A DNA stretch of 64,000 nucleotides from Taishania sp037189645 (lineage in GTDB: Bacteria > Bacteroidota > Bacteroidia > Flavobacteriales_D > Crocinitomicaceae), in the NCBI GenBank assembly GCA_037189645.1, contig JBBCIY010000001.1, forward strand, positions 1 through 64,000, written 5' to 3'. The position numbers and the translations under genes are program-made. A model generated the notes under the pieces. The model was not told the origin of the DNA. It made no database searches and was given only the letters and a program-made list of their open reading frames with translations. Shown here piece by piece: positions 1 to 8,734 of the stretch; position 1 is the first letter of the stretch; every line of letters starts with the position of its first letter.

Positions 1-67
1 AGAGAAGTTAAGCCCGCCAGCGCTGATGGTACTGCCTTTTTGAAGGTGGGAGAGTAAGTCGACGCCA
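1..67 (+). rRNA. rrf: 5S ribosomal RNA, 3' part only
   Basis: The window opens inside a 5S rRNA. The stretch contains the conserved GAAGTTAAGC element near its start and ends with the GGGAGAGTAAGTCG helix typical of Bacteroidota 5S genes. The 5' half lies outside the window, so an rRNA operon on the plus strand must end here. The exact 3' end is estimated; a terminator hairpin follows within about ten bases. Confidence 0.9.
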
Positions 68-74
68 CTTTTTA

Positions 75-109
75 AATCCCGGTATTCGAATGAGTACCGG
101 GATTTTTTT
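75..109 (+). terminator. Intrinsic terminator of the rRNA operon
   Basis: A perfect 10-bp stem (AATCCCGGTA / TACCGGGATT) with a 10-base loop is followed by a run of seven T. It sits directly after the 5S gene, so it ends the rRNA operon. Confidence 0.92.
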
Positions 110-434
110 GTTTTATGAAATATGAAATAGACTGCAGAACCTACAATCCATATTACAACTTACAATCTAAAACGATATATAACCTACTAAACACCACACA
201 CAAACAATCCATACTTACAGTTTATAATTTAAACTACATGAACCCATAACTAAACTAAATCATACAACTGCATAAACATAAACGACATATAACCCCATAT
301 AACCTACATCCACCCAGTACACAAACAATACATTGAAAAATAAAGAATGAAGCATTTACTCAAGCAGGGATATTAAGAGAATAGTGCAAGCCTCTCCATT
401 AATGAGCTCAGTAGTTATATTCCAGAATATGTTA
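110..434. other. Gene-free, G-depleted spacer
   Basis: No convincing coding sequence is seen. From about 141 to 334 the plus strand holds 6 G against 53 C (hand count), a very strong strand asymmetry. Two stretches, about 171-214 and 281-334, share words in the same order (AACGAYATATAACC, then ACACAAACAAT), suggesting an old duplication with a period near 110 bases. The function is unknown. The spacer separates the rRNA terminator from the 3' end of the minus-strand DUF4421 gene. Confidence 0.6.
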
Positions 435-1439
435 TTATTGGGAACTTAGTTTCTTCGGTAGCTTTTCTTTAAAACGATATCCCGTTTGGATCTTAAAATA
501 AAAGAAGGTCTGGTTGTATTTGAATTTTTTGAAATGAATGGATTTGTTATCCATTTCGAGGTGTACCATTGCAAAAAAACGAGGAACATTGTAACCGATA
601 ATGGCTTTAAAATCGTAACGGGGAACGATCGAGGCCAGTCCCGTTTTCTCTCCGTCTACATTGTATGATTTTATTTGCAAGCGGGGGCCTGCCGCGGCCA
701 TGAAACCAAATTGAATTTTCTTTATGCGGTTGACATAACCAAAACCGGGAATTACACCAAATTCAACAGCAGACAATGCTGATGCAGCTACTTTAGTATT
801 GGTGGAGTCATGAAGAGGAGCGGGGATAAGAGTACCTGTTTTGTTGCTGATCCCATAAAAATCCACCCGGCCGGCCAGGTACCAGGTCATTACCTGCTTG
901 TTATACACACCACGGTTTCCTGTAAACGGATCCATGCGAAAATCCCTGTTGTGCAGGTACCACATTTTCCCGCTTAGGTTGTAAACAGTTATATCCTGGT
1001 TCTTGTCATTGGGTTGTGAGAGGCTGTGTGTAGAGTCCCACAGAAAGGCATTTCTCAATACATAACCGGAATAATTCCTCAGATCTATTTCCGAATAAGT
1101 CCTTTTAATGGAAAACTGCGTACCTATATCGAAATAATTTGCTTTACCATACTTAGATACCGGTTTGAAATTACCAATAAGTGCAGCGCCGACCCTGAAA
1201 GCAAACCAACGGTAAGAAAAACCGATTCCGAGCATCATTTTATTGTTGTGCCGGAATTGAATTTTTGAAATCTGTTCGTTATAAGGGTACTTGATATTTG
1301 CAGGGGCTGTGCTGAAACCAATATCCGTAAAAACAATGGGATGATACCTGAAAGACGTGTAGGGTAAAGAATCACTCTGGCCATAGCCAAAATTTACAGC
1401 CGTAAATAAACAAATTACTATGTTAACGAAGATTCTCAA
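435..1439 (-). CDS. DUF4421 family outer-membrane beta-barrel protein
   Basis: This 334-residue protein starts with a clear signal peptide (cleavage near GYGQ, residue 20). It continues with alternating aromatic/polar strands typical of a small outer-membrane barrel, including the LGIGFSYRWFAF segment that I associate with DUF4421. No ATG is available: the best start is a TTG whose following codons encode the signal peptide. The start overlaps the 3' end of the upstream peptidase gene by 17 bases, so the two are probably translated from one mRNA. The role is unknown; a barrel in the outer membrane is inferred from composition. The family name is recalled, not searched. Confidence 0.75.
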   Translation of the reverse strand: MRIFVNIVICLFTAVNFGYGQSDSLPYTSFRYHPIVFTDIGFSTAPANIKYPYNEQISKIQFRHNNKMMLGIGFSYRWFAFRVGAALIGNFKPVSKYGKANYFDIGTQFSIKRTYSEIDLRNYSGYVLRNAFLWDSTHSLSQPNDKNQDITVYNLSGKMWYLHNRDFRMDPFTGNRGVYNKQVMTWYLAGRVDFYGISNKTGTLIPAPLHDSTNTKVAASALSAVEFGVIPGFGYVNRIKKIQFGFMAAAGPRLQIKSYNVDGEKTGLASIVPRYDFKAIIGYNVPRFFAMVHLEMDNKSIHFKKFKYNQTFFYFKIQTGYRFKEKLPKKLSSQ

Positions 1440-3510
1440 GCGATAGAATAAATGCGAATGCTTTTGCTATTTCATGTCGTTCCGTGCTCCTTCCGGAACC
1501 ACCTCCGTGCCCGGCATCCATATTGCAGTCCAGCAATAACAAATTGTTATTTGTCCGGTATTCTCTCAATTTGGCGATCCACTTTAATGGCTCCCAGTAT
1601 TGTACCTGAGAATCGTGGTAGCCTGTTGTGATCAATAAATTCGGGTAATCCATTTTTCGGACATTGTCATAAGGAGAATAACTCAACATGTAGTAATAAT
1701 ATTGTTCATCATTCGGATTTCCCCATTCTTCATATTCCCCAACTGTTAAAGGAATAGTTTCGTCCTGCATGGTCGTCACCACATCTACAAACGGAACATC
1801 TGCAATGACGCCTTTGAACAAATAGGGTGCGGTATTGATCACAGCTCCCATTAACAGTCCTCCGGCACTCCCTCCCTGGATGTAGATTTTATCAGGATCA
1901 CAGTATTTCTGCATCCCCAGGTATTCGGCGGCATTAATAAAATCTCCGAAGGTATTCCGCTTGGCTAGAAATTTTCCCTGCTGGTACCATTGCTCTCCCA
2001 GATATTTTTCTCCGCGGATATGTGCCAGGGCATAGACAAAACCTCTGTTCAGCAAACTTAAACGTGTTGCGCTGAAAACATCAGGGATGGTATAGCCATA
2101 CGATCCATAGCCGTATAACAGGCAGGGAGCTTCAGAAAGGTTCGTTCCCTTTTTGTAAACCAGTGAAACGGGAATTTTTGTCCCGTCATTGGCAGTTGCC
2201 CAGATTCGTTTTGATTCATAGTCAGAAGGCTTAAAATCCTTGTCCAGTAATTCATATTGGAAAATCAGCTCTTTTTTTCCGGATTTCAGTTCCTGGCGAA
2301 AAACACAAGTCGGGGTTGTCATTGAGTTGTAACGGTATTGAACCGAGCTGGTCATATAGTTATTGATTTCCCATAATCCAAGGGTATATGTTTCTTCGTT
2401 GACTGTGATGTACTCGGATTTTTCAGTGTTCAGATCCAGCAGACGGATCTGTTCCAGTCCGTTGCTGCGTTCTTCTGCAAACAGGTACTGATGAACGACC
2501 ACTATGTTCTCGATCAGCCTGTCTTTGCTGTGATCAATCACTGTTTTACATGCTGCAATGGATGACGGGACAGCTCCTGAAAAAACAACCTTTTTGTTCT
2601 CCGCATCTTTGTTGGTCAGAATGTAGAAACCATCATTGTGCACATGCACGGAATATTCATGCCCCTGTTCACGTTCCAGGAAGACCTGAGGTACGGGATT
2701 GGCCGCATTCGCATCCAATAACCAAAACTCCGATGTTGTTGAAGAGCCTGTTTCGATAAGAATATATTGATTATTGATCGACTTTTCAATTCCCACTTCA
2801 AAACGCTCGTCCTTTTCTTCAAAGACCAGCTTGTCTTCAGATTGGTTTGTGCCCAATACATGGCGATATACCTGGAAAGAGCGCAGTGTCTGGGGATCTT
2901 TTTTCAGGTAATAAACAGTTTTATTGTCGTTTGCCCATTCCACAATACCGTCTGTTCCTTCTAATTTATCTTCCAGAAATGTTTGTTTTGAATAATGGCG
3001 GAATGAGATGGTGTAATTTCTTCTTCCGATGAAATCTTCACTTAAGGCAACCAGCTGGTTGTCGGGAGACGGGACCCAGTTTCCCAATGCATAATACGAG
3101 CTGTTCTTCGCACGGGTATTCTCGTCAATGAACAGGTGCTTTTTCTCATTTTCAATGATGTATGTTTTTACATAGTCATCTCCTTCAGAATAGGTTTCCT
3201 GGTAAGTGGCTCCGTTTAGCTCAAATGGAGGATAGATTTCGTTTGGATTGATCCTGCTGTCAAATTCCTTGACGAGATTGTTGACCAGCTTTTTATTTTC
3301 CCCGAAAAAAGCGGTGCTCATTTTGTTTTCCGAACGGATATAATCCAGCACATCTTTCGAATCACGTTCATTCATCCAAAAGTAATTGTCTGTTCGGGTG
3401 TGATTATGTGCCGTTAATTCTTTCCGGATTTTTTTAGCCGTTGGTTCGGTCAATTGCTGTGCATCTGCCATAAAGGGAAAAATTAATGTACTTAAAAGAA
3501 TCAGTCGCAT
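1423..3510 (-). CDS. S9 family prolyl oligopeptidase, oligopeptidase B-like
   Basis: A 695-residue serine peptidase of clan SC, family S9A. The N-terminal part (to about residue 410) fits the beta-propeller lid, and the C-terminal part is the alpha/beta hydrolase. The catalytic triad is visible: Ser548 in GGSAGG, Asp633 in GYHDSQV and His668 in DAGHGGG. The length matches oligopeptidase B. A signal peptide (about residues 1-17, ending ADAQ) points to periplasmic export, as in many Bacteroidota homologues. It likely cleaves short peptides after basic residues, which is family knowledge. It is the first gene of an operon with the DUF4421 protein and has a good promoter at 3536-3564. Confidence 0.92.
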   Translation of the reverse strand: MRLILLSTLIFPFMADAQQLTEPTAKKIRKELTAHNHTRTDNYFWMNERDSKDVLDYIRSENKMSTAFFGENKKLVNNLVKEFDSRINPNEIYPPFELNGATYQETYSEGDDYVKTYIIENEKKHLFIDENTRAKNSSYYALGNWVPSPDNQLVALSEDFIGRRNYTISFRHYSKQTFLEDKLEGTDGIVEWANDNKTVYYLKKDPQTLRSFQVYRHVLGTNQSEDKLVFEEKDERFEVGIEKSINNQYILIETGSSTTSEFWLLDANAANPVPQVFLEREQGHEYSVHVHNDGFYILTNKDAENKKVVFSGAVPSSIAACKTVIDHSKDRLIENIVVVHQYLFAEERSNGLEQIRLLDLNTEKSEYITVNEETYTLGLWEINNYMTSSVQYRYNSMTTPTCVFRQELKSGKKELIFQYELLDKDFKPSDYESKRIWATANDGTKIPVSLVYKKGTNLSEAPCLLYGYGSYGYTIPDVFSATRLSLLNRGFVYALAHIRGEKYLGEQWYQQGKFLAKRNTFGDFINAAEYLGMQKYCDPDKIYIQGGSAGGLLMGAVINTAPYLFKGVIADVPFVDVVTTMQDETIPLTVGEYEEWGNPNDEQYYYYMLSYSPYDNVRKMDYPNLLITTGYHDSQVQYWEPLKWIAKLREYRTNNNLLLLDCNMDAGHGGGSGRSTERHEIAKAFAFILSLENLR

Positions 3511-3535
3511 AAATTTCTTTAAAATAAATCAGTGC

Positions 3536-3564
3536 CAAAGTTACTATTTTTTGCAGCAGCACAA
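3536..3564 (-). promoter_or_regulatory. Bacteroidota-type promoter for the S9 peptidase operon
   Basis: Read on the minus strand, TTG (3564-3562) is followed after 18 bases by TAACTTTG (3543-3536), matching the TTG-N17-23-TAnnTTTG consensus of the primary sigma factor of this phylum. The start codon lies about 25 bases downstream of the -7 element. Confidence 0.6.
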
Positions 3565-3698
3565 CGACGGACAGTATTTTCTAATCAAGAAAGAGATGTG
3601 TATAAATCGTGTAACCGGCAAAGTAAGGCCGGAGGAAAAGCAGAATTTGAAGCTATTTTCGTACCTTTACGGCGCTTCGGCATTTGACACAGGAAATA

Positions 3699-4691
3699 AT
3701 GGCATCAGATAACTTTGTAGATTACGTAAAAATTCATTGTACTTCCGGGAACGGAGGAGGAGGTTCCACCCATTACAGAAGAGAGAAATACATTCCCAAA
3801 GGTGGTCCCGACGGAGGTGACGGCGGCCGTGGAGGCCACGTGATTATTCGTGGAAATAAGCAATTGTGGACATTACTCCATTTAAAATACCAGAAACACA
3901 TCAAAGCAGGGCACGGAGCACACGGAGCAGGTAACCTGAAGACCGGTGCCCAGGGATCGGATGTATATATTGAAGTACCTCTGGGAACACTGGCAAAAGA
4001 TGATGAAACGGGAGAAGTTTTATTTGAAATAACCGAGGATGGAGAAGAAAGGATCCTGCAGCAGGGAGGCCGTGGAGGATTGGGAAACAACCATTTTAAA
4101 TCGGCAACCAATCAGACTCCCCGTTATGCGCAGCCGGGAGAACCGGGGCAGGAGGGATGGAAGGTCCTTGAGCTGAAAGTACTGGCGGATGTCGGGCTGG
4201 TTGGTTTTCCCAACGCGGGTAAAAGTACGTTGCTTTCCGTGGTTTCTGCAGCAAAACCTGAGATAGCTAACTACCCGTTTACGACACTGCGCCCGAACCT
4301 GGGAATTGTTTCTTACAGGGACTACCGTTCATTCATTATGGCCGATATCCCCGGTATCATAGAAGGTGCTCATACCGGAAAGGGGCTGGGGCTGCGTTTC
4401 CTGCGTCATATCGAACGAAACTCACTGTTGTTGTTTATGGTTCCGATCGATAGTGAAGACATCAAGAAAGAATACAATGTATTGCTCAACGAACTGAAAC
4501 AGTACAACCCGGAATTGCTGCATAAAGACCGGTTACTGGCGATTACAAAATCGGATATGCTGGACGATGAGCTGATCGCGGAAGTAAAGAAAGAATTGCC
4601 GGATGTGCCGCATGTGTTTATATCTGCTGTTTCCGGGAAAGGAATTGTTGAGCTCAAAGATTTAATCTGGAAACATCTTGCTAATGATTGA
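3699..4691 (+). CDS. obgE: Obg family GTPase
   Basis: Ribosome-associated GTPase acting in large-subunit assembly. The N-terminal glycine-rich Obg fold (about residues 1-158) contains several GGxGG stretches. It is followed by the G domain with G1 GFPNAGKST, G3 DIPG, G4 TKSD and G5 SAVSGKG. At 330 residues it has the short form with no C-terminal OCT domain. I chose the ATG at 3699 (MASDNFVDY), the usual Obg start, over an in-frame TTG five codons upstream. The PAP2 gene start overlaps its stop by 8 bases, so the two are translationally coupled. The upstream 188-base spacer is shared with the divergent S9 peptidase. Confidence 0.96.
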   Translation: MASDNFVDYVKIHCTSGNGGGGSTHYRREKYIPKGGPDGGDGGRGGHVIIRGNKQLWTLLHLKYQKHIKAGHGAHGAGNLKTGAQGSDVYIEVPLGTLAKDDETGEVLFEITEDGEERILQQGGRGGLGNNHFKSATNQTPRYAQPGEPGQEGWKVLELKVLADVGLVGFPNAGKSTLLSVVSAAKPEIANYPFTTLRPNLGIVSYRDYRSFIMADIPGIIEGAHTGKGLGLRFLRHIERNSLLLFMVPIDSEDIKKEYNVLLNELKQYNPELLHKDRLLAITKSDMLDDELIAEVKKELPDVPHVFISAVSGKGIVELKDLIWKHLAND

Positions 4692-5286
4692 GTGGCTGGA
4701 ATCCATAGATCACCAGGTTGTTTTAGCCATCAATGGATGGAATAGTCCTCTTCTGGATGAAATTATGTGGGTGTTTTCAGCCAGGATCACCTGGATTCCG
4801 CTTTACTTCTTCTTAATTTATCTTGGATTCAGGAAATTGGGATGGAAAAAAGCACTTTTTTATGTCGGTTGTGTTCTTCTGGCGGTCGGATGTACAGATT
4901 TTATCTGTTCGGGGATCATCAAAGAATGGGTGCAACGCTATCGTCCGTCGCACAATCTGTTACTGACAGAGCAATTGCACTATTACCGGTTCGAAGACGG
5001 AAGCTTTTACAAAGGAGGATTGTACGGATTCGTTTCCTCCCATTCCGGGAATTTTTTCGCGCTGGCGTGGACCGCCGGATGGATTTTAAAACCTTACTAC
5101 AAAAGAGTTTTACCCACTTTGCTGATTGTGGCGGTGGTTATTTCATATAGCAGAATTTATCTTGCAGTTCATTATCTTTCGGATATCATCGGTGGATTCT
5201 TAGTGGGAACAATTGTTTCATTCCTTGTTTTTAAGTTTGTTTACCTTAAGTTTGAAGCTAAGTTAAACGGCCAGCCTGTCAGTTAA
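4684..5286 (+). CDS. PAP2-family membrane phosphatase
   Basis: A 200-residue integral membrane protein with about five hydrophobic segments and the three phosphatidic acid phosphatase motifs: KEWVQRYRP, SSHSGN (in place of PSGH) and SRIYLAVHYLSD. Conserved Arg and His residues are all present. It likely dephosphorylates a lipid phosphate such as undecaprenyl diphosphate or phosphatidylglycerophosphate at the outer face of the inner membrane; the substrate cannot be told from sequence. I start at the ATG at 4684 rather than a TTG two codons upstream. The gene overlaps the obgE stop, and its own 3' end overlaps the convergent L,D-transpeptidase gene by 8 bases. Confidence 0.9.
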   Translation: MIEWLESIDHQVVLAINGWNSPLLDEIMWVFSARITWIPLYFFLIYLGFRKLGWKKALFYVGCVLLAVGCTDFICSGIIKEWVQRYRPSHNLLLTEQLHYYRFEDGSFYKGGLYGFVSSHSGNFFALAWTAGWILKPYYKRVLPTLLIVAVVISYSRIYLAVHYLSDIIGGFLVGTIVSFLVFKFVYLKFEAKLNGQPVS

Positions 5287-6025
5287 ACGCGTAGTCTCCA
5301 TTGTTCAGAATGGAAATGTTCAGTGGCTTGCCGTCTTGATGAAATAAATCATAACCTGCTTTGAGGTTTTTCCAGAAATCAATCAATTCATCATTTGCTG
5401 CATACGTTTGCTCGTACAGCTTCATGTTTTTGTCAGTCATATCGAAAGGGAAGATGTACACCGGTATTTTCAGCTGTCCGTTGTTTTTTGCATAGGCAGC
5501 GAGTAAATAGATCTCCTTTATCTTGTCATCGGTCATTGGCAGACATCCGATCGTAACGCATGCGCCGTGAATGAAAATATCACCTCCCAAGTTGCCTTCA
5601 TTGCTTTTTCTCTTGTCCGAAAGGTTGGGATAGCTGATTCCGAGGGAAAGGTGAAAATTGCTGACAGGGTTGAACCGGTCGATGTAGTAAAAGCCTTCCG
5701 GAACCTGCAAGTCTCCCTGCTTTCTTTTTGGACCTGGTTTTCCCGACCTGGAACAGATTTCGTAAGTTTTTATCTTTTTATAGGTGCTGCCGGATTTCTT
5801 TTTCGCGAATACTTCCAGCTTGTCGTTTTCTTTTGTTGCAAGCACCAGAATGTTTAGGTTGTTGGTTGTCAGGTCATGGTCTTCCAGTAATTGTTCAATA
5901 GCGGACTGCTTTGTTTCTATGGCATCACGTACTCTTTTGTACTTTTTCTGCTCAGACAAAAAATCAGGTGGAAGCGTACAGCATACAAGCAGTACAGCGG
6001 ATAGAAATATGCCGGGAAACTTCAT
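5279..6025 (-). CDS. L,D-transpeptidase (YkuD/YafK-like) lipoprotein
   Basis: A 248-residue protein with a lipoprotein signal (cysteine after LLV within the first 20 residues) and a YkuD catalytic core. The motif IHGACVTIGCLPM carries His153 and catalytic Cys161. The long spacing and the following KIKEIYLLA resemble the YafK subgroup. It would act in the periplasm on peptidoglycan stem peptides, either 3-3 crosslinking or protein anchoring; which one is unknown. A GTG two codons upstream is an alternative start. The last 8 bases overlap the convergent PAP2 gene, leaving no room for a terminator between them. Confidence 0.88.
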   Translation of the reverse strand: MKFPGIFLSAVLLVCCTLPPDFLSEQKKYKRVRDAIETKQSAIEQLLEDHDLTTNNLNILVLATKENDKLEVFAKKKSGSTYKKIKTYEICSRSGKPGPKRKQGDLQVPEGFYYIDRFNPVSNFHLSLGISYPNLSDKRKSNEGNLGGDIFIHGACVTIGCLPMTDDKIKEIYLLAAYAKNNGQLKIPVYIFPFDMTDKNMKLYEQTYAANDELIDFWKNLKAGYDLFHQDGKPLNISILNNGDYAFN

Positions 6026-6068
6026 TTTCACACACTTTAATCACTTAAATGTAGTGAAATACCGGCAA

Positions 6069-7238
6069 TCAATTCAATTTTCTTCGCTTTCTTTCTTTGA
6101 TGATCAGGTTCAGTTCCCTGCTTGTCTGTCCGGCAACCGACGTATTTTCATCAGCTCTCCTGAGCAGGTAAGGCATTACTTCTTTGATCGGTCCGTAAGG
6201 AACGTATTTTGCCACATTGAAACCGTGCTTGGACAAGTTGTAGGAAATGTGGTCGCTCATTCCGAGCAGCTGTGCGAAATAAATGCGTTTGTCAGATGGG
6301 GAAATGGCATATTTTGTAAGTAATTCAGTGAGGAGTAGTGAGCTGTTTTCGTTGTGTGAGCCTGCACAAAGCGCCATGTGACCGATTTCTGATACCAGGA
6401 ATTCTAAAGCCAGGTCGTAATCTCTGTCACAGCTTGCTTTGTCGGGCTGAATAGGAGAGGGGTAGCCTTTTTCCTGTGCTCTCGCCCTTTCTTTTTCCAT
6501 GTAGGCACCCCGGACCAGTTTCACACCATAGCGGATCCCGTCTTTCTTCGCCAGTTCGATTTCATGTTTCAGGTAGGCCAGCCGGTCGTGGCGGTACATT
6601 TGCACAGTGTTGTAGACAATCGCCGTTTCATTATTGTACTTCAGCATCATCTGATAGGCGATACGGTCAATCGTATCCTGGATCCAGGTTTCTTCCGCGT
6701 CGATGAACACCGGTACATTTTTTTCAAACCCCGTCCGGCAGATGCGGTCCACCCGTTCGACAACCTGTTCGTATTCCTGCTGTTCGGAGACAGTCAGTTT
6801 GTCAAGCCCGTTATTGGCCTTTTCCAGCAGCTCAAAACGGGAAATCCCCGTTACCTTGAATACAGCAAATGGTATGTATTCATTTCCTTCGCCTTTCAGA
6901 ATCGTTGCAATGATCTCGTTGGTTGTATGTTCGAAATCTTCATCGGAGGTTTTTCCTTCCACAGAATAATCCAGGATGGTTCCGATCCCGAATTTCCCCA
7001 GGTTATTGATGGTTGCGTCACATTCGTTAATTGTTTCGCCGCCGCAGAATTGCGCGAAAATCGTTTTACGGATCATTCCTTTGATTGGCAGTCCCAGTTT
7101 TAAAGCAAGGTTGGTGACCGGCTTTCCTAGTTTTACAAGGTTCCTGTTCCCGATCAGTTTAAATAAGCGGTAAGCTCTGTTCAGGTCTTTATCCGTCTTG
7201 CTTTCAAACGCGATTTCTGTATTGTCGAATGTAATCAT
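6069..7238 (-). CDS. Proline dehydrogenase
   Basis: A 389-residue monofunctional PRODH, oxidising proline to pyrroline-5-carboxylate with FAD and passing electrons to quinone. The C-terminal YVPYG and PYLLRRADEN motifs, which in this family bind substrate and flavin, are intact, as is KLVRGAYME. The size fits the eukaryote-like PRODH of Bacteroidota, not the bifunctional PutA. I start at the ATG at 7238 (MITFDNTEIAF); 27 further codons upstream in frame look non-coding and overlap the promoter. The dehydrogenase partner (P5CDH) is not in this window. A -7 element lies only about five bases upstream of the ATG. Confidence 0.94.
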   Translation of the reverse strand: MITFDNTEIAFESKTDKDLNRAYRLFKLIGNRNLVKLGKPVTNLALKLGLPIKGMIRKTIFAQFCGGETINECDATINNLGKFGIGTILDYSVEGKTSDEDFEHTTNEIIATILKGEGNEYIPFAVFKVTGISRFELLEKANNGLDKLTVSEQQEYEQVVERVDRICRTGFEKNVPVFIDAEETWIQDTIDRIAYQMMLKYNNETAIVYNTVQMYRHDRLAYLKHEIELAKKDGIRYGVKLVRGAYMEKERARAQEKGYPSPIQPDKASCDRDYDLALEFLVSEIGHMALCAGSHNENSSLLLTELLTKYAISPSDKRIYFAQLLGMSDHISYNLSKHGFNVAKYVPYGPIKEVMPYLLRRADENTSVAGQTSRELNLIIKERKRRKLN

Positions 7239-7242
7239 AGCG

Positions 7243-7250
7243 CAAATGTA
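7243..7250 (-). promoter_or_regulatory. -7 promoter element for proline dehydrogenase
   Basis: The minus strand reads TACATTTG followed by CG, a perfect TAnnTTTG element. Its position would put transcription start at or next to the ATG at 7238, implying a very short or absent leader. No clear TTG is found at the -33 distance. Confidence 0.45.
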
Positions 7251-7407
7251 GATAAAAAATGCAAAGTGAAACAGGGGGAAATGGCAAAATTGAGAATGGA
7301 TTTTTACAGGGGAATACACGCCTTTCCGGTAACAGAAATACTGTTATTTGAAATGGAAAAGAACGGACTTTTCTGAAGAAATAATTACTTTCGTGAAAAT
7401 TGCTGTT

Positions 7408-8490
7408 ATGTATGTACTCCACCATCCGGATTACCAGGTTGAGATAGGCTCTATTGAAGAATCCGGTTTCGCTGATTTTATCCGGGAAAACTATGCGGAT
7501 TCCCGGATCGTCATCATGGTCGATGAAAATACCAATGATTATTGCCTGGAATACCTGATCACTACGTTTGATTTCCTGGCGGAAGCCGAAGTGATGCTGC
7601 TTCCTTCCGGGGAAGAAAACAAAGTCATGGAAGTTTGCTTCCAGGTGTGGGAAGCGTTGTCTGAATATGGGATCGGTCGCAGGGACCTGGTGATTAACCT
7701 GGGAGGAGGAGTTGTAACGGATATGGGAGGTTTTATCGCTTCTGTTTTTAAACGGGGAGTGGATTTTATCCACATTCCCACTTCCCTGCTGGCGATGGTG
7801 GATGCTTCGATCGGCGGGAAAACAGGTATCGACCTGGGAATGTACAAGAATCAATTGGGCGTGTTCCGGAATCCGAAAGCGATCTATACGGATAAACGAT
7901 TCCTTGAGACACTGGAACCCCGCGAAATGGTGAATGGATTTGCAGAGGTGTTGAAGCACGCGCTCATCAAAGACGCCGGTTTATGGGAGGAGCTGGCCGT
8001 TATGGATAACCTTTCTGAAATTGCTTCCGATGAAATGCTGCAGCGCATTATTTCGATCAAGCTGGAGGTGGTCCATGGAGACCCGTTGGAAAAAGGGCTG
8101 CGAAAGATCCTGAATTTCGGGCATACGGTCGGGCATGCGATAGAGGGACATTTCTTGTTCAAAGATCCAATTGATCACGGGCATGCCGTGGCGTTGGGAA
8201 TGATCGCTGAAAGTTACATTTCCATGCGCCTGGGGAATTTGCAGAAAGAAGCATTCGATGCGATTGAAAAAGTAATCCTGGAATGGTTCCCCGTACCACA
8301 GATCTCAATGGCCGATCTCCAGGGGATCATTGAACTGATGCACAACGACAAGAAAAACCATTCAGGAAAGATTCAGTGCTGTTTGCTGGACAGGATCGGA
8401 AACTGTTTGTTTGATCAGCCTGTAGGAGAATCTGTATTGACAGACGCGTTGGTTTACCTGGTGAGCAAATCTGCTTCTTCGTTGAACTGA
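7408..8490 (+). CDS. aroB: 3-dehydroquinate synthase
   Basis: Second enzyme of the shikimate pathway, converting DAHP to 3-dehydroquinate using NAD and a divalent metal. The protein shows the nucleotide-binding GGGVVTDMGGF, the IPTSLLAMVDASIGGKTG stretch and the metal-binding HTVGHAIE and DHGHAVALGM motifs. I chose the ATG at 7408 (MYVLHHPDY), giving 360 residues, the usual length. In-frame GTG (7393) and TTG (7348) would only add non-conserved residues. The DAHP synthase that feeds it lies at 47148 in this window. The gene stands alone and ends before the shared terminator at 8547. Confidence 0.95.
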   Translation: MYVLHHPDYQVEIGSIEESGFADFIRENYADSRIVIMVDENTNDYCLEYLITTFDFLAEAEVMLLPSGEENKVMEVCFQVWEALSEYGIGRRDLVINLGGGVVTDMGGFIASVFKRGVDFIHIPTSLLAMVDASIGGKTGIDLGMYKNQLGVFRNPKAIYTDKRFLETLEPREMVNGFAEVLKHALIKDAGLWEELAVMDNLSEIASDEMLQRIISIKLEVVHGDPLEKGLRKILNFGHTVGHAIEGHFLFKDPIDHGHAVALGMIAESYISMRLGNLQKEAFDAIEKVILEWFPVPQISMADLQGIIELMHNDKKNHSGKIQCCLLDRIGNCLFDQPVGESVLTDALVYLVSKSASSLN

Positions 8491-8546
8491 TTCCTTTGAT
8501 GAATGTTGAATGCGAACGTAAATGTTTTAGGAGGCATATAAAATAA

Positions 8547-8573
8547 AAAGAGGATCAGGTAATGATCCTCTTT
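8547..8573. terminator. Bidirectional terminator between aroB and tRNA-Leu
   Basis: An 11-bp perfect inverted repeat (AAAGAGGATCA / TGATCCTCTTT) with a 5-base loop. It is flanked by A-rich sequence on the left and a short T run on the right, so it can stop the plus-strand aroB transcript and the minus-strand tRNA transcript. Confidence 0.85.
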
Positions 8574-8574
8574 G

Positions 8575-8656
8575 TGCCCACGACCAGATTCGAACTGGTA
8601 CACCTACTGGCACCACCCCCTCAAGATGGCGTGTCTACCAATTTCACCACGTGGGC
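8575..8656 (-). tRNA. tRNA-Leu (anticodon GAG)
   Basis: An 82-base class II tRNA on the minus strand. The acceptor arms GCCCACG/CGTGGGC pair fully. The D-arm carries GGTAGACAC, the anticodon arm is CCATC-TTGAGGG-GGTGG with anticodon GAG, a variable arm is present, and the T-loop is GTTCGAATC. The discriminator base is A. The CCA end is not encoded. Confidence 0.95.
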
Positions 8657-8668
8657 TTTTCAGGTCCG

Positions 8669-8676
8669 CAAATATA
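8669..8676 (-). promoter_or_regulatory. -7 promoter element for tRNA-Leu
   Basis: The minus strand reads TATATTTG, a perfect TAnnTTTG match, about 12 bases upstream of the tRNA 5' end. No clear TTG is seen at the -33 distance. Confidence 0.5.
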
Positions 8677-8734
8677 CGATTTTCATTAAAAATTGAATAA
8701 TCGTTTGAAAATAATTCTGAAAAATGATCGCCTG

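Noticed and set aside
3654..3669. Possible promoter elements for obgE (TATTTTCG, TACCTTTA)
   Set aside because: Each has a mismatch and no TTG at the required distance, so they were left out of the features.
6564..7103. 179-codon open frame on the plus strand inside proline dehydrogenase
   Set aside because: Antisense shadow of a conserved gene; no similarity to any family and no start signals.
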